A stretch of DNA of 64,000 nucleotides. It comes from Kitasatospora aureofaciens (GTDB lineage: Bacteria; Actinomycetota; Actinomycetes; Streptomycetales; Streptomycetaceae). The stretch is taken from NCBI RefSeq assembly GCF_001188955.3, contig NZ_JPRF03000001.1, positions 310,001 through 374,000 of the forward strand. The letters are read 5' to 3'. Positions 47,543-56,283 of this stretch are shown piece after piece. The notes under the pieces are model-generated. The model did not search any database and was not told the origin of the DNA. It worked only from the letters and a program-made list of their open reading frames with translations. The translations under genes and the position numbers were made by a program. Position 1 is the first letter of the stretch; the number at the start of each line of letters is the position of its first letter.

Positions 47543-48475
47543 CTATCGCCGGGACTCGGCCGCGGCGCGGAACTCCCGGGCGATCTCCGCGCCCTTGGTG
47601 ACATCCTGCCCGGAAACTGCATCCGAAATGCCGATCACTGCAACGGTGTTGACGTCTACCCACGCGCACTGGGTGGTGCTGTACACGCTGTTGCCGAAAG
47701 CGTCCGTGGTTGCTGTCTTGGTGTACGTCTCGGCGCACTGCAATGTCCCACCGAGCGAGCCGGGATCGACGTTGCTGACCTGTCCGTGAACCACGGTCAT
47801 GCCCGGCGCGTTGGCCGGACGCCAGATACCCGCCAGGATCTGGCTGCGTCCCTGGTCGGAGATGGCGCTGTCCTTCTCAAACGCCATCACGGTGACGTAG
47901 TTCTCGTCGAACGTGCCGCCCACGTACGCCGTGGTGGTGGAGTGCACATCCGGGTATCGGGCCGCCAGCGCCTGACTCTCTTGCCGTATCAGCTTTGCCA
48001 TGTTGCTGTGGTCGTTGCGGGCCATTCCCATGAACGAGTCCGGTAGGTGGAGCTGCGACGAGGGCTGGTTCCCAGCGACGGGCGGCTGCCCGCCCAGACT
48101 CCCGGCGGTCGCCGACGAACCCGTGCCGGCACTGCCCGCCGAGCCACCCGGCATGGCAAGTGCGCCCGGTACAGCCGCGGGCCGGGCACTGTCACCGGAA
48201 GATGTCAGCGCGTAGGCTCCGCCGCCCAGGAGGAGTGCTCCGACCACGCCGAGCGCGACCCACAGGCTGATGCGACGGGAGCTTCGCGGGATGGCCGGTG
48301 AGCCGGGGCCGGGCTCCTGCGGATACCACTGCCCCGGGTCCGGCTGCGGATAGCCCTCAGCCCGGGCATGAACGGGCTGCGGCGACACATCACCCGGGGA
48401 AGGCGGGGGAAAGGCCGGCGGCGGGGGCACGCTCTGCGGCGGCTCGGCGGGCGGGCCGTCCTGTTGGTCGTGCAT
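47543..48475 (-). CDS. single-pass membrane protein with Pro-rich cytoplasmic tail
   Basis: The 310-residue protein has a Pro/Gln-rich cytoplasmic N-terminus (about 1-65) and one membrane helix (about 70-90). A Gly/Ser/Ala-rich spacer leads to an outside domain (about 145-310) with Tyr-Val-Gly-Gly-Thr-Phe-Asp-Glu-Asn-Tyr, two Cys (in Leu-Gln-Cys-Ala-Glu and Thr-Gln-Cys-Ala-Trp) likely paired, and Val-Ala-Val-Ile-Gly-Ile-Ser-Asp. This plan is common among actinomycete membrane proteins of unknown function. It is the last gene of the signalling island. Confidence 0.75.
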   Translation of the reverse strand: MHDQQDGPPAEPPQSVPPPPAFPPPSPGDVSPQPVHARAEGYPQPDPGQWYPQEPGPGSPAIPRSSRRISLWVALGVVGALLLGGGAYALTSSGDSARPAAVPGALAMPGGSAGSAGTGSSATAGSLGGQPPVAGNQPSSQLHLPDSFMGMARNDHSNMAKLIRQESQALAARYPDVHSTTTAYVGGTFDENYVTVMAFEKDSAISDQGRSQILAGIWRPANAPGMTVVHGQVSNVDPGSLGGTLQCAETYTKTATTDAFGNSVYSTTQCAWVDVNTVAVIGISDAVSGQDVTKGAEIAREFRAAAESRR

Positions 48476-48858
48476 CGGCGAACTCCTAGAGGCTCGGTGC
48501 GGCAGCGGTGAACGGTCAGAGCGTCGTCCTGAAGAATGCCCAACGGCACCTCGCCTGTGCAGGCATACCGGACCACTGTTTCCGTTCTGTAGCAGTCACC
48601 AGTCGGCCGTCACCAGCGCCGGTCAACTTCGAGGGAGAACGATCAACTTCGTTGAGACAAATGGCGTTGGGCCCCCTGCCCAGTCGTGATCCAATTTCGC
48701 TGTCACGCTTGCGTTCGGTCCAACTTGAGTGGCATGCCGTCCGCCTCGCTGTCACAGGTCACCAACCGCTGACGCAACGTCAGGGACCGGCCGGTGTAAC
48801 GTGCAACAACACGCAAGGCGCGTTGCAGCCCTGACCTGCATCCGGCCGGCACTGAGGG
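48476..48858. other. intergenic, no gene recognised
   Basis: This 383-base gap has somewhat lower GC around 48600-48740 and contains the promoter of the membrane-protein gene. It also lies downstream of the quinone reductase gene. No terminator, RNA or ORF is convincing. Confidence 0.4.
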
Positions 48859-49878
48859 TCAAGAAGCGATGTCCACCAGGACTTTGCCGACCGAGCGGCT
48901 CTCAACCGTGCGGTGCGCGTCGGCGGTGCGGTCGAGGGGAAAGCGGATCAGCGGCAGGCCGTGCTCCTCTCCGACCGGCAGCGCGCCGTCGCGCACTGCC
49001 GCGGCGACGTCCTGGGCGGCCGCGGCGCGTGCTTCCGGACCGGCCAAGTAGAGGACCAGGAACTGGAAGCGTGCGTTGAGCACCATGTTCTGCAGTACGT
49101 CCAGTTCGACCGGCTTGCCGCCGTCGTTGGCGTAGGTCGAGATCGTGCCGCGTGTTCGCAGCACGGCCAGGTCCAGTGCGAGGTTCGCGCCGAGCGCGAC
49201 CTCGGCAATGATGTCGACGCCGTCCGCGGCTATCCTGCGGATCTCGGCGGCCGGGTCGCCCTCGCGGTAGTTGATCACGTGGTGGGCTCCGGTGGCGGCG
49301 GCCAGCCGGGCTTTCTCCGCGCTGCTGACCGTGCTGATCACGGTGGCGCCGGCCCATCGGGAGAGCTGGATCACCGCGTGTCCGACTGCTCCGGCCCCGC
49401 CCGCGGCGAGCACCACCTTCCCGTCGAGTGCCCCGGGCCGCAGCCGGCGCGGCCCGTCCTCGGCGACTGTGAGCGCGCGGTGCGCGGTCAGCGCGGGGAC
49501 GCCGAGTGAGGCGCCGACGTCGAAGCCGGCCTCGTCGGGCAGCGGAACGGCCTGTTCGGCCGGCACGACGGTGAATTCGGCGGCGGTGCCGGTGGGCCGC
49601 CCGGCGGCGGCCATGAACAGCCAGACCCGCTGACCGACCCGGCTCTGGTCGACACCCGCACCGACGGCGTCGATCGTGCCGGCGCCGTCGAGGTGCGGGG
49701 TGATCTCGGGGAAGTGCTTGGGGTGGCCGGCACCGGAACGCGCTTGCCAGTCGGTCGGATTGACACCGGACACGGCGACCCGTACGCGGACCTCGCCGGG
49801 GCCGGGCTCGGGGAGGTCGCGGTCGACGAACCGGAGGACGTCGGGGGTACCGGTGTCGCGATAGATGATGGCCTTCAT
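48859..49878 (-). CDS. NADPH:quinone reductase (zeta-crystallin type)
   Basis: The 339-residue MDR-family enzyme is predicted to reduce quinones with NADPH. A GroES-like domain begins Met-Lys-Ala-Ile-Ile-Tyr and has Asn-Pro-Thr-Asp-Trp-Gln. The cofactor domain has Ala-Ala-Gly-Gly-Ala-Gly-Ala-Val-Gly-His and Ser-Ser-Ala-Glu-Lys. Zinc ligands are absent. It is the third gene of a TetR-aldo/keto reductase-quinone reductase cluster, 106 bases after the reductase stop. Confidence 0.88.
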   Translation of the reverse strand: MKAIIYRDTGTPDVLRFVDRDLPEPGPGEVRVRVAVSGVNPTDWQARSGAGHPKHFPEITPHLDGAGTIDAVGAGVDQSRVGQRVWLFMAAAGRPTGTAAEFTVVPAEQAVPLPDEAGFDVGASLGVPALTAHRALTVAEDGPRRLRPGALDGKVVLAAGGAGAVGHAVIQLSRWAGATVISTVSSAEKARLAAATGAHHVINYREGDPAAEIRRIAADGVDIIAEVALGANLALDLAVLRTRGTISTYANDGGKPVELDVLQNMVLNARFQFLVLYLAGPEARAAAAQDVAAAVRDGALPVGEEHGLPLIRFPLDRTADAHRTVESRSVGKVLVDIAS

Positions 49879-49984
49879 GATCCGTCCTTGGTGCCTGATG
49901 GAGGGGGATTCCTGTCGTGGCCCGTCGGTTGGTCAAGGCGGCCAGCGAAGGGCGTAGTCGCCGCCTGGGCCGCGTCGGTTCCGG

Positions 49985-50878
49985 TCAGCCGATGGGGACG
50001 TCGTTGGAGCGGGACCGGATGCCGTCGAGGGTGGCGAGGGTCGCGGCGTCGAGGGTGATCTCGCCGACCGCGACGTTCGCCTCCAGGTGGGCGAGGTCGG
50101 CGGTGCCGGGGATGAGCAGCACGTTCGGGGAGTGGTGCAGCAGCCAGGCGAGCCCGACCTGGGAGGGCGTGACGTCCAGGGACTCGGCCACGGCGTGCAC
50201 CGCTGGCTCGTCGGTCGCTTTGGGCAGGCCGGGGAAGGCCCCGCCGAGGGGGAAGAACGGAACCCAGGCGATGCCCTCGGCCGCGCACAGCCGCAACAGG
50301 TCCTCGTCGTCGCGGGAGACGAGGCTGTAGGCGTTCTGCACGCAGACGACGCCGGCGGGCAGGGCGCGGCGCAGGCCGTCGAGGGTGACGCTGCTCAAGC
50401 CGATCTCGCCGATCTTGCCCTCGTCGCGCAGGGCGGTCATCACCGCGAGCTGGTCGTCGAGGTCGATGATCTGGTCCCCCTCGGGGCGTAGCCCGGGGCC
50501 AGTGTCCAGGCGGCGCAGGTTGACGACGGCAAGCCGGTCGACGCCGAGGCTCCGCAGGTTGTCCTCGACGCTGGCGCGCAGCTGCTCGGGACGCTGCGCC
50601 AGACGCAGCGGCAGGTGCCCGCCGGGGTTGGGGTCGGCCCCAACCTTCGTGACGACCAAGACGTCGTCCTCGGGGCGCAGAGCCTCGCGGATCACGTCGT
50701 TGGCGAATCCGAAGCCGTAGAACTCGGCGGTGTCCACGTGGTCGACGCCCAGCTCGACTGCGCGGCGCAGCAGGACGACGGCCTCGTCGCGGCGGTCGTG
50801 CAGGCGCTCGAGCTGTAGTGCGCCGTAGCCGATCCGGCAGACGGGGCGGGCTCCTAACGGAGCGGTCGGGGTGGTCAC
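49985..50878 (-). CDS. aldo/keto reductase
   Basis: The 297-residue enzyme reduces carbonyls with NADPH. The catalytic tetrad is visible: Asp in His-Val-Asp-Thr-Ala, Tyr in Glu-Phe-Tyr-Gly, Lys in Val-Thr-Lys-Val-Gly, and a His-equivalent region around Val-Val-Asn-Leu-Arg-Arg where the usual His is not evident. The GTG start at 50878 overlaps the TetR stop (GTGA). Confidence 0.87.
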   Translation of the reverse strand: MTTPTAPLGARPVCRIGYGALQLERLHDRRDEAVVLLRRAVELGVDHVDTAEFYGFGFANDVIREALRPEDDVLVVTKVGADPNPGGHLPLRLAQRPEQLRASVEDNLRSLGVDRLAVVNLRRLDTGPGLRPEGDQIIDLDDQLAVMTALRDEGKIGEIGLSSVTLDGLRRALPAGVVCVQNAYSLVSRDDEDLLRLCAAEGIAWVPFFPLGGAFPGLPKATDEPAVHAVAESLDVTPSQVGLAWLLHHSPNVLLIPGTADLAHLEANVAVGEITLDAATLATLDGIRSRSNDVPIG

Positions 50879-51432
50879 GGCGCGGTCTCCTCATGCGGTG
50901 TTCGCAGGGCGGTGTAGAGCAGTTCGGCCTGGTAGAGCGCCATGATCCGGTGGGCGATCGGGGTGGCGCGCTCCCGGGCCGGGTCCGGTTCGTGGTGCTC
51001 GACCTTGACGAGCCAGGCCGTGACGCAGTCGTGCAGCATCGCGCGCATCCGGTCGGTCGCGTCGACGACGATGTCGTGGACGGCCGGGTCGGTGGTCGCT
51101 TCGCTCCAGGTCTGCACGCCGACCCGGGCCTGGACGGGGTCGATCGCGGCGGTCAGCCGGGAGAGCAGTTCGTCGGGGTCGGGCGGGACGTCGGCCGCGG
51201 CGTACTCGCCGATGGTGTCGGCGCGTCGATGGAGCATCTCGCGGGCGGCGGCGCGGACCAGGTCGGCCTTGTTGCGGTAGTGCGCGTAGATCGAGCCGGT
51301 CGACAGGCCGGACTCGGCGGTGATGTCGGCGATCGAGGTCCGCTCCAGACCGTTGCGGCTGAAGCAGCGGACGGCGGCGTCGGTGATCTGGGTGCGCCGG
51401 AGTTCTTTTCGCGCGTCGGTGAGCCGAGGCAC
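50875..51432 (-). CDS. TetR-family regulator of the reductase cluster
   Basis: The 185-residue protein has a standard TetR DNA-binding domain (Arg-Thr-Ser-Ile-Ala-Asp-Ile-Thr-Ala-Glu-Ser-Gly-Leu-Ser-Thr-Gly-Ser-Ile-Tyr, residues about 30-50) and a variable ligand domain. The GTG at 51432 has GAGGGG six bases upstream. It leads the operon with the aldo/keto reductase and quinone reductase, so it most likely represses its own operon until an electrophile or quinone binds. Confidence 0.87.
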   Translation of the reverse strand: MPRLTDARKELRRTQITDAAVRCFSRNGLERTSIADITAESGLSTGSIYAHYRNKADLVRAAAREMLHRRADTIGEYAAADVPPDPDELLSRLTAAIDPVQARVGVQTWSEATTDPAVHDIVVDATDRMRAMLHDCVTAWLVKVEHHEPDPARERATPIAHRIMALYQAELLYTALRTPHEETAP

Positions 51433-51459
51433 ATCCCACCCCTCACAAAAAGAGTCATC

Positions 51460-51488
51460 GTTCTGCTTGCAGCAGACTCTAGCAGAAC
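51460..51488. promoter_or_regulatory. candidate TetR operator
   Basis: A perfect 8-base inverted repeat (gttctgct 51460-51467, agcagaac 51481-51488) with 13 spacer bases lies 28-56 bases upstream of the TetR GTG. A further GTTCTG sits at 51493. The position suits autorepression. Confidence 0.55.
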
Positions 51489-51554
51489 CAGTGTTCTGTA
51501 TACGGGGAGGCGCGTGCCATCGCGACCAGGCCCTGGACGAGGAAGAAGCCGCCG

Positions 51555-51760
51555 GTGCCTCAGACCGTTGAACGGCCCAACCCATTGGGGAACGAGAGCG
51601 GCACCGGGAATTTTCGATCGAGGACCGTCATCACGAGCTGCCCGCCGGGCGCTGCACCCGGTGTGGCCGGGACGGGATGCCGCTGAAGAGAGGGCACTGC
51701 CGCTTCTGCCACGTGGTGCTGTCCATACACGTCGGCGAGGGCAAGCCGGTCGATCAGTGA
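51555..51760 (+). pseudogene. relic of a zinc-ribbon protein
   Basis: A plus-strand frame without a start codon ends at 51760 and contains Arg-Cys-Thr-Arg-Cys-Gly-Arg-Asp, then Gly-His-Cys-Arg-Phe-Cys-His. That is a CxxC-x(n)-CxxC zinc-ribbon pattern, followed by Val-Gly-Glu-Gly-Lys-Pro-Val-Asp-Gln. It may be the 3' end of a lost gene. The antisense frame is also open, so the call is weak. Confidence 0.3.
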
Positions 51761-51776
51761 CTCAGAGAACGCCGTC

Positions 51777-53078
51777 ATGTTCCACAAATCCCCGGGCAAA
51801 GCCAAGATCGTCCGCCGGCTCCAGGAGGGAGGCCGCCTCATCGCCCCGAAGACCTGGCCCACATCTCGCCGTACCCTGCCCGCCGGCCACCCGCTCGCGC
51901 AGGCCGAGGCCGTCACTGCGGAGCACCTGGCCGAGCTGCCGCTCGTCCAACTGCCGCCCGCCGTAACGAAGTCCTTCCGCACCGACCGCAACCCGACGCG
52001 GACACCGGCCGGTATGCCGATCCCGCCCGGCCCGACCGGCGGCACGCTGAACGAGATCCTGACCCTGGTAGGCGCCGGCTGGGGCGCATTCCCGCTCGGT
52101 GCCCAGGCCCGCCGCTACCACCCCCGCCCTGACGTCGCCTACCGCCCGCTGACCGGCGCACCCCCGGTGCAGTGGGGCCTGCTGACCCTCGTCCACGGCA
52201 TCGCCGAGGCGGAGAACGGCATCACCCGGCTCCAGGCCTGGCTGCCCCTGGTGATCAGTGCGATCGCCGGCGTGCTGTTCGTACTCCACGAGCGGCGCGC
52301 CACCGAGCCGGTTCTGGAGCCGTCGCTGTTCCACAGCAGCGCGTTCACCGTGGCCGCGCTGGCCAGCCTGACGCTGAACTTCATCGCCGCGGGGTTCAGC
52401 TTCGCCCTGGGGCAGTTCGGCAGTGTGGTCCTCACGCTGTCCCCACGCACGATCGGCCTGCTGTATCTGCCCGGCGCGCTGCTGGTGGCGGGCGCCGTCG
52501 TCCTCGCCGGGCGCCTGATCGGGAGGTACACCCCCCGGCCGGTCCTCATCACCGGCATGCTGGTGCTGGTCGCGGGCGGGCTGCTGATGGCGGTCACCGC
52601 CGGGCCCACGATGGCGCTGTGGATCCTGGTCCTGGCCACCTGGCTCACCAACCTGGGCTCACTGGTGGCCTCGGCCTCGGTGGCCGAGACCATCCTCTCC
52701 CACGCCCCGCCCGGTCGGTCCGGTGCCGTCGCCTCCGTCCAGCCGGCGTTCGGAATGACCGGCTACGCCCTCGGCCCCGCCGTCTACCTCCTGCTGTTCA
52801 ACCTCTTCTTCCGACGGCAGTGGCTCAACGACGCCGACGCGCGCGGCCTGTCGGAGACCCAGGCCGCCCAAGCCGTGGACGCGACCCGAAGCGCGATGGC
52901 GCAGAGTCCGGCCACCGTCGGGTACGACCCGAACCTGCTCCGGCAGGCCGGGCTGGACCTCGGGCTGGACTTCACCGACGGCCTGCGGCTCACCATGCTG
53001 GTCACGAGCCTCCTGCCGCTCGCCCTGGCCGTGGCCGCGTACTTCCTGATGCCCCGCAGGGTCCGGCCCACGCCGTAG
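51777..53078 (+). CDS. chimeric ORF: LysR ligand-domain fragment joined to the C-terminal half of an MFS exporter
   Basis: This single 433-codon frame joins two unrelated parts. Residues about 30-125 match the end of a LysR-type regulator (Leu-Pro-Ala-Gly-His-Pro-Leu-Ala, then Thr-Leu-Val-Gly-Ala-Gly-Trp-Gly-Ala-Phe-Pro). From about 130 it becomes the last seven or eight membrane helices of a DHA2-type (14-helix) drug exporter, with Gly-Leu-Leu-Tyr-Leu-Pro-Gly-Ala and a polar loop before the final helix. Neither part is complete: the LysR DNA-binding domain and the first six MFS helices are absent. It is most likely a deletion fusion of two neighbouring genes. A functional half-transporter is improbable. 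Confidence 0.75.
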   Translation: MFHKSPGKAKIVRRLQEGGRLIAPKTWPTSRRTLPAGHPLAQAEAVTAEHLAELPLVQLPPAVTKSFRTDRNPTRTPAGMPIPPGPTGGTLNEILTLVGAGWGAFPLGAQARRYHPRPDVAYRPLTGAPPVQWGLLTLVHGIAEAENGITRLQAWLPLVISAIAGVLFVLHERRATEPVLEPSLFHSSAFTVAALASLTLNFIAAGFSFALGQFGSVVLTLSPRTIGLLYLPGALLVAGAVVLAGRLIGRYTPRPVLITGMLVLVAGGLLMAVTAGPTMALWILVLATWLTNLGSLVASASVAETILSHAPPGRSGAVASVQPAFGMTGYALGPAVYLLLFNLFFRRQWLNDADARGLSETQAAQAVDATRSAMAQSPATVGYDPNLLRQAGLDLGLDFTDGLRLTMLVTSLLPLALAVAAYFLMPRRVRPTP

Positions 53079-53302
53079 CAGCCGGTTCCGACCGCGGGCG
53101 GCACGTGCCCCGGCCCCCGGCGGCTCGCTCACGGCGCGGACCCCGTCCGGTCCGCGTGGCCCCCGCCACGCGTCCGAGGACGGACCGGACGGCCCGACCG
53201 GGCGGGCGGCGGTCGGCGCGCTGCGGGGACCGTCGGCCGAAGCGGTGCGGGTCAGGGCCGCGCGAGGTGCCCTTCGCGGCTCGGGGACGACGCCGGCGCG
53301 GG

Positions 53303-53452
53303 TCAGCGGTGGCTGACGATGACGGACACACCCCACCCGATCGCGGCGAGGACCACCGCGAAGCACGCCGCGGCGACGAGGTAGCCGATCGGTCCGGCGG
53401 CCGGAGGCGTGGCGGCAGCCCTGTCCGGGCGGGCCGGCGTCGACTCGCTCAT
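53303..53452 (-). CDS. 49-residue single-pass membrane protein
   Basis: A short ORF starts at ATG 53452. It has a Pro/Ala/Arg-rich N-terminus and one hydrophobic helix (Tyr-Leu-Val-Ala-Ala-Ala-Cys-Phe-Ala-Val-Val-Leu-Ala-Ala-Ile-Gly-Trp), ending Ser-His-Arg. It begins 43 bases after the hydrogenase protease stop and is probably the last gene of that operon. The function is unknown. The preceding 53079-53302 has no gene. Confidence 0.55.
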   Translation of the reverse strand: MSESTPARPDRAAATPPAAGPIGYLVAAACFAVVLAAIGWGVSVIVSHR

Positions 53453-53495
53453 ACGGCGCCCCGGAGCCGTCCCGTCGACGGTGTCGACGAGGTCG

Positions 53496-54014
53496 TCAGG
53501 GCGGCTTGTGCGGTCCCCCGTCGGCTGTGTCCCCGCCCGCACGGCCGAGGGTGCGATGCGCCTTGCGGATGCTGTCGGCCACCCGGCGGGTCAGTTCGGG
53601 CAGTGCGGTCCGGACCGCGGGGCTGAGCCCGACCCCCAGGGTGAAGTCGGCTCCCTCGACCGCGTGCACCACCAGGGCGCGGGGCATCCGGTCGAGAGCG
53701 GCGGCCAGGGCGAAGGTCTCGCCGAGGCCGAGCGCGTGGGTGCTGGCCGAGCCGACCGCGGCCCGCTCGGCCTGATCGGCGCGCAAGGTGAGCAGTCGAC
53801 CGGGCTGCCCGGGGTGCGCATGCACCGCCTCGACCACCACGACTTGGTCGTGACGGTGCCACAGGTCGAGTATCCGGACGGGCTCGCCGTCGCTGACGGT
53901 CAGCACCGTGTCTGCGGGCACCTGGGTGCGCACTGCCTCGATGACGGCCGGGCCGACGCCGTCGTCCCGGCGGAACGGGTTGCCCATGCCGATCACCACC
54001 ACCCGGCCGGTCAT
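53496..54014 (-). CDS. [NiFe]-hydrogenase maturation endopeptidase
   Basis: The 172-residue protease trims the C-terminus of the hydrogenase large subunit after nickel insertion. It has the HybD/HoxM start Val-Val-Val-Ile-Gly-Met-Gly-Asn-Pro-Phe-Arg-Arg-Asp-Asp-Gly-Val-Gly, with the nickel-sensing Asp in the second motif region and a His in Thr-His. The ATG overlaps the large-subunit stop by four bases, matching its substrate. Confidence 0.9.
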   Translation of the reverse strand: MTGRVVVIGMGNPFRRDDGVGPAVIEAVRTQVPADTVLTVSDGEPVRILDLWHRHDQVVVVEAVHAHPGQPGRLLTLRADQAERAAVGSASTHALGLGETFALAAALDRMPRALVVHAVEGADFTLGVGLSPAVRTALPELTRRVADSIRKAHRTLGRAGGDTADGGPHKPP

Positions 54015-55372
54015 GCCCGCTCCACCGTGAGGTCGAGGAAGTGGGCGGAGCAGGAGATGCACGGGTCGTGGTTGCGGATGGCCCGCTCGCACAGCGCGGT
54101 CAGCTCCTCGTCGGTCGCCGCCGCGCCCGGGCGGTCCAGCCGGGTCTGCACCACGCGGCGCAGGTCCTCCTCGATGGCTGCCTGGTTCTGGGCGGTGGGC
54201 GGCACGATCCGGGCCTGGGTGAGCGCGCCGTCCGCGTCCATCGCGTAGCGGTGGTAGAGCAGCCCGCGCGGTGCCTCGGTGGCGGCGCAGCCGGCCGCCG
54301 GGCGTGGCGGCAGCTCGACGTACGGGCGAGGCGGCGGCTCGTAGTCATCGATGATCCGCAGCGCCTCGGCCACCGCGTGCGCCACCTCGACGGCGCGGAC
54401 GACGATGCTGCGGAACGGGTTGCGGACGACCGCACCGGCGGCCGGGTCGCCCAGTCCCGCCGCTCGGGCGGCCTCGGCGGCCAGAGGGTGCAGCCAGCGC
54501 CCGCCGATCGCGTACCGGGCCAGCGACCCGGTGAGGTAGCGGCGGCCGTCCAGTTCGGACTGCAGGGCGGTGGAGTGCGGGACCTGGCGTTCCACCACGT
54601 GCTGCTCGAACTCGTCGACCGCGAAGCGCCGTACCGGTCCGGCTCGGTCCGAACCCGGGGAGTCGGGTGCGGCCATGGCGGCAGGGGTGCCGGAGTCGAT
54701 GGCGTACCGGCCCGGGTCCTGCAACGCCAGCAGGTCGTAGTCGCAGGAAGCTTCGGGGAAGTCGAAGCCGGCCACCCAGCGCACGGTCTCCACGGCGTCC
54801 TCCTGGATCCGGCGCAGCCGCTCGGCCAGCGGGGCGAGCTCGGCTCTGGCCGGCACCCGGTGGAAGCCGCCGATGCGGACGTTGACCGGATGGATGGCCC
54901 GGCCGCCGAGCTGCTCCATGACGGCGTTGCCGGCCTGCTTGATCCGCAGGCCGCGCTCCACGGCTTCCCGCTGCTCGCGGGCGAGTTCGACCGCGCTGGG
55001 GCATCCGAAGAAGTCGGGGGCGTGCAGGAGGTGGATGTGAAGGGACTGGCTCTCGATCCACTCGCCGTAGTAGAGCAGGCGGCGCAGCTCGGCCAGTTGG
55101 TCGTCGATGGTGACCCCGCAGGCCCGTTCGATCGCCTGGCAGGCGGTCATCTGGTAGGCGACCGGGCAGATTCCGCAGATCCGGGAGGTGATGTCCGGGG
55201 GTTCGTAGTGCCCGCGGCCGACCAGGAACGCTTCGAAGAAGCGCGGCGGCTCGTAGATCTTCAGCCGCGCCTCGGCGACCGTACCGTCGTTCACGGTCAG
55301 GCGCAGCGCGCCTTCACCCTCCACCCTGGCGAGCGCGTCCAGCCGCAGGACGCGCGGTCCGCGATGGCTCAT
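54011..55372 (-). CDS. hyhL: [NiFe]-hydrogenase large subunit, group 3b type
   Basis: The 453-residue subunit holds the Ni-Fe active site. The N-terminal ligand motif Arg-Ile-Cys-Gly-Ile-Cys and the C-terminal Asp-Pro-Cys-Ile-Ser-Cys are both present. After Ser-Ala-His a nine-residue tail remains, the piece removed by the maturation protease. The short form and the partner genes (FAD/NAD(P) and Fe-S subunits) fit the group 3b bidirectional NAD(P)-linked enzymes. The ATG at 55372 is chosen as the family start; an upstream Arg-rich extension is dropped. Confidence 0.95.
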   Translation of the reverse strand: MSHRGPRVLRLDALARVEGEGALRLTVNDGTVAEARLKIYEPPRFFEAFLVGRGHYEPPDITSRICGICPVAYQMTACQAIERACGVTIDDQLAELRRLLYYGEWIESQSLHIHLLHAPDFFGCPSAVELAREQREAVERGLRIKQAGNAVMEQLGGRAIHPVNVRIGGFHRVPARAELAPLAERLRRIQEDAVETVRWVAGFDFPEASCDYDLLALQDPGRYAIDSGTPAAMAAPDSPGSDRAGPVRRFAVDEFEQHVVERQVPHSTALQSELDGRRYLTGSLARYAIGGRWLHPLAAEAARAAGLGDPAAGAVVRNPFRSIVVRAVEVAHAVAEALRIIDDYEPPPRPYVELPPRPAAGCAATEAPRGLLYHRYAMDADGALTQARIVPPTAQNQAAIEEDLRRVVQTRLDRPGAAATDEELTALCERAIRNHDPCISCSAHFLDLTVERA

Positions 55373-55436
55373 GCGCCCTCCTCGCCGCGCTCGCCGGTGC
55401 CTTCGCCGAACGCGCACCTTCCGGTGGTTCGCTCGT

Positions 55437-56282
55437 TCACTGAGGTGTCTCCGGGGGGTGGGGGTCTTCTGGGGGCTCCTGGGTGGCGAGTTCGGCTACC
55501 GGCGCGTACTCGGGAGAGGCCGCGTTGAAGGTGCGGAAGATCCTCACGATGTCCCGGCCGGTCATGCCGTCCTGTCGCAGCTGGCGCACCATCGCCACCA
55601 GGTTGGGGTTGGCGACCGGGCCGAAGCAGCCGTAGCAGCCGCGGCCGTACGTCGGGCAGAGGGCACCGCATCCGGCGTGGGTGACCGGCCCGAGGCAGGG
55701 GGTCCCGTGGGCGACGGTGACGCAGGTGTTGCCGCGCCGCTTGCACTCGAAGCACACGCTGTGGTCCGGGATGTTCGGCTTTCGTCCGGCCAGGAACGCG
55801 GTGATCACTTCGAGTAGTTGGCGCCGGTCGATCGGGCAGCCGCGCAGCTCGAAGTCGACCGGCACATGGGCCGAGATCGGGGTGGAGGTGGCCAGGGTGG
55901 CGATGTACTGGGGGCTGGCGTAGACGGTGGCCCGGAACTGCTCGACGTCCGCGAAGTTGCGCAGCGCCTGGACGCCGCCGGCGGTCGCGCAGGCGCCGAT
56001 GGTCACCAGGCGGCGGGAGATCCGCCGGATGTGGTGGATCCGCCGTACGTCCTCCTCGGTGGTGACCGACCCCTCCACCAGGGAGAGGTCGTACGGCCCG
56101 ATCCCGTTCAGGGTGGCCGGCTCACGCCCGTCCTCCGCACCGGACATTTCCAGGAAGTGTGAGATCCGCACCTGGTCGGCCAGGCCAAGCAGTTCGTCCT
56201 CGCAGTCCAGCAGGGTCAGCTGGCAGCCATCGCAGGAGGCGAACTTCCACACCGCCAGGGTGGGCCGGGTGTCGGCGTGCAT
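55437..56282 (-). CDS. hyhS: [NiFe]-hydrogenase small subunit
   Basis: The 281-residue electron-transfer subunit begins with [10 protein letters not shown] (proximal cluster). It then has Gly-Ala-Cys-Ala-Thr, Arg-Gly-Cys-Pro-Ile, and a C-terminal Cys-rich part with Cys-Phe-Glu-Cys-Lys, Pro-Cys-Leu-Gly-Pro and Gly-Cys-Tyr-Gly-Cys. That is enough for three [4Fe-4S] clusters. No Tat signal is present, so the enzyme is cytoplasmic. It ends with a Pro/Glu tail and lies 64 bases before the large subunit gene. Confidence 0.93.
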   Translation of the reverse strand: MHADTRPTLAVWKFASCDGCQLTLLDCEDELLGLADQVRISHFLEMSGAEDGREPATLNGIGPYDLSLVEGSVTTEEDVRRIHHIRRISRRLVTIGACATAGGVQALRNFADVEQFRATVYASPQYIATLATSTPISAHVPVDFELRGCPIDRRQLLEVITAFLAGRKPNIPDHSVCFECKRRGNTCVTVAHGTPCLGPVTHAGCGALCPTYGRGCYGCFGPVANPNLVAMVRQLRQDGMTGRDIVRIFRTFNAASPEYAPVAELATQEPPEDPHPPETPQ

Positions 56283-56283
56283 G

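Noticed and set aside
51560..52045. 161-codon minus-strand ORF over the LysR fragment
   Set aside because: Part of it looks moderately coding, but the LysR similarity on the plus strand is much stronger.
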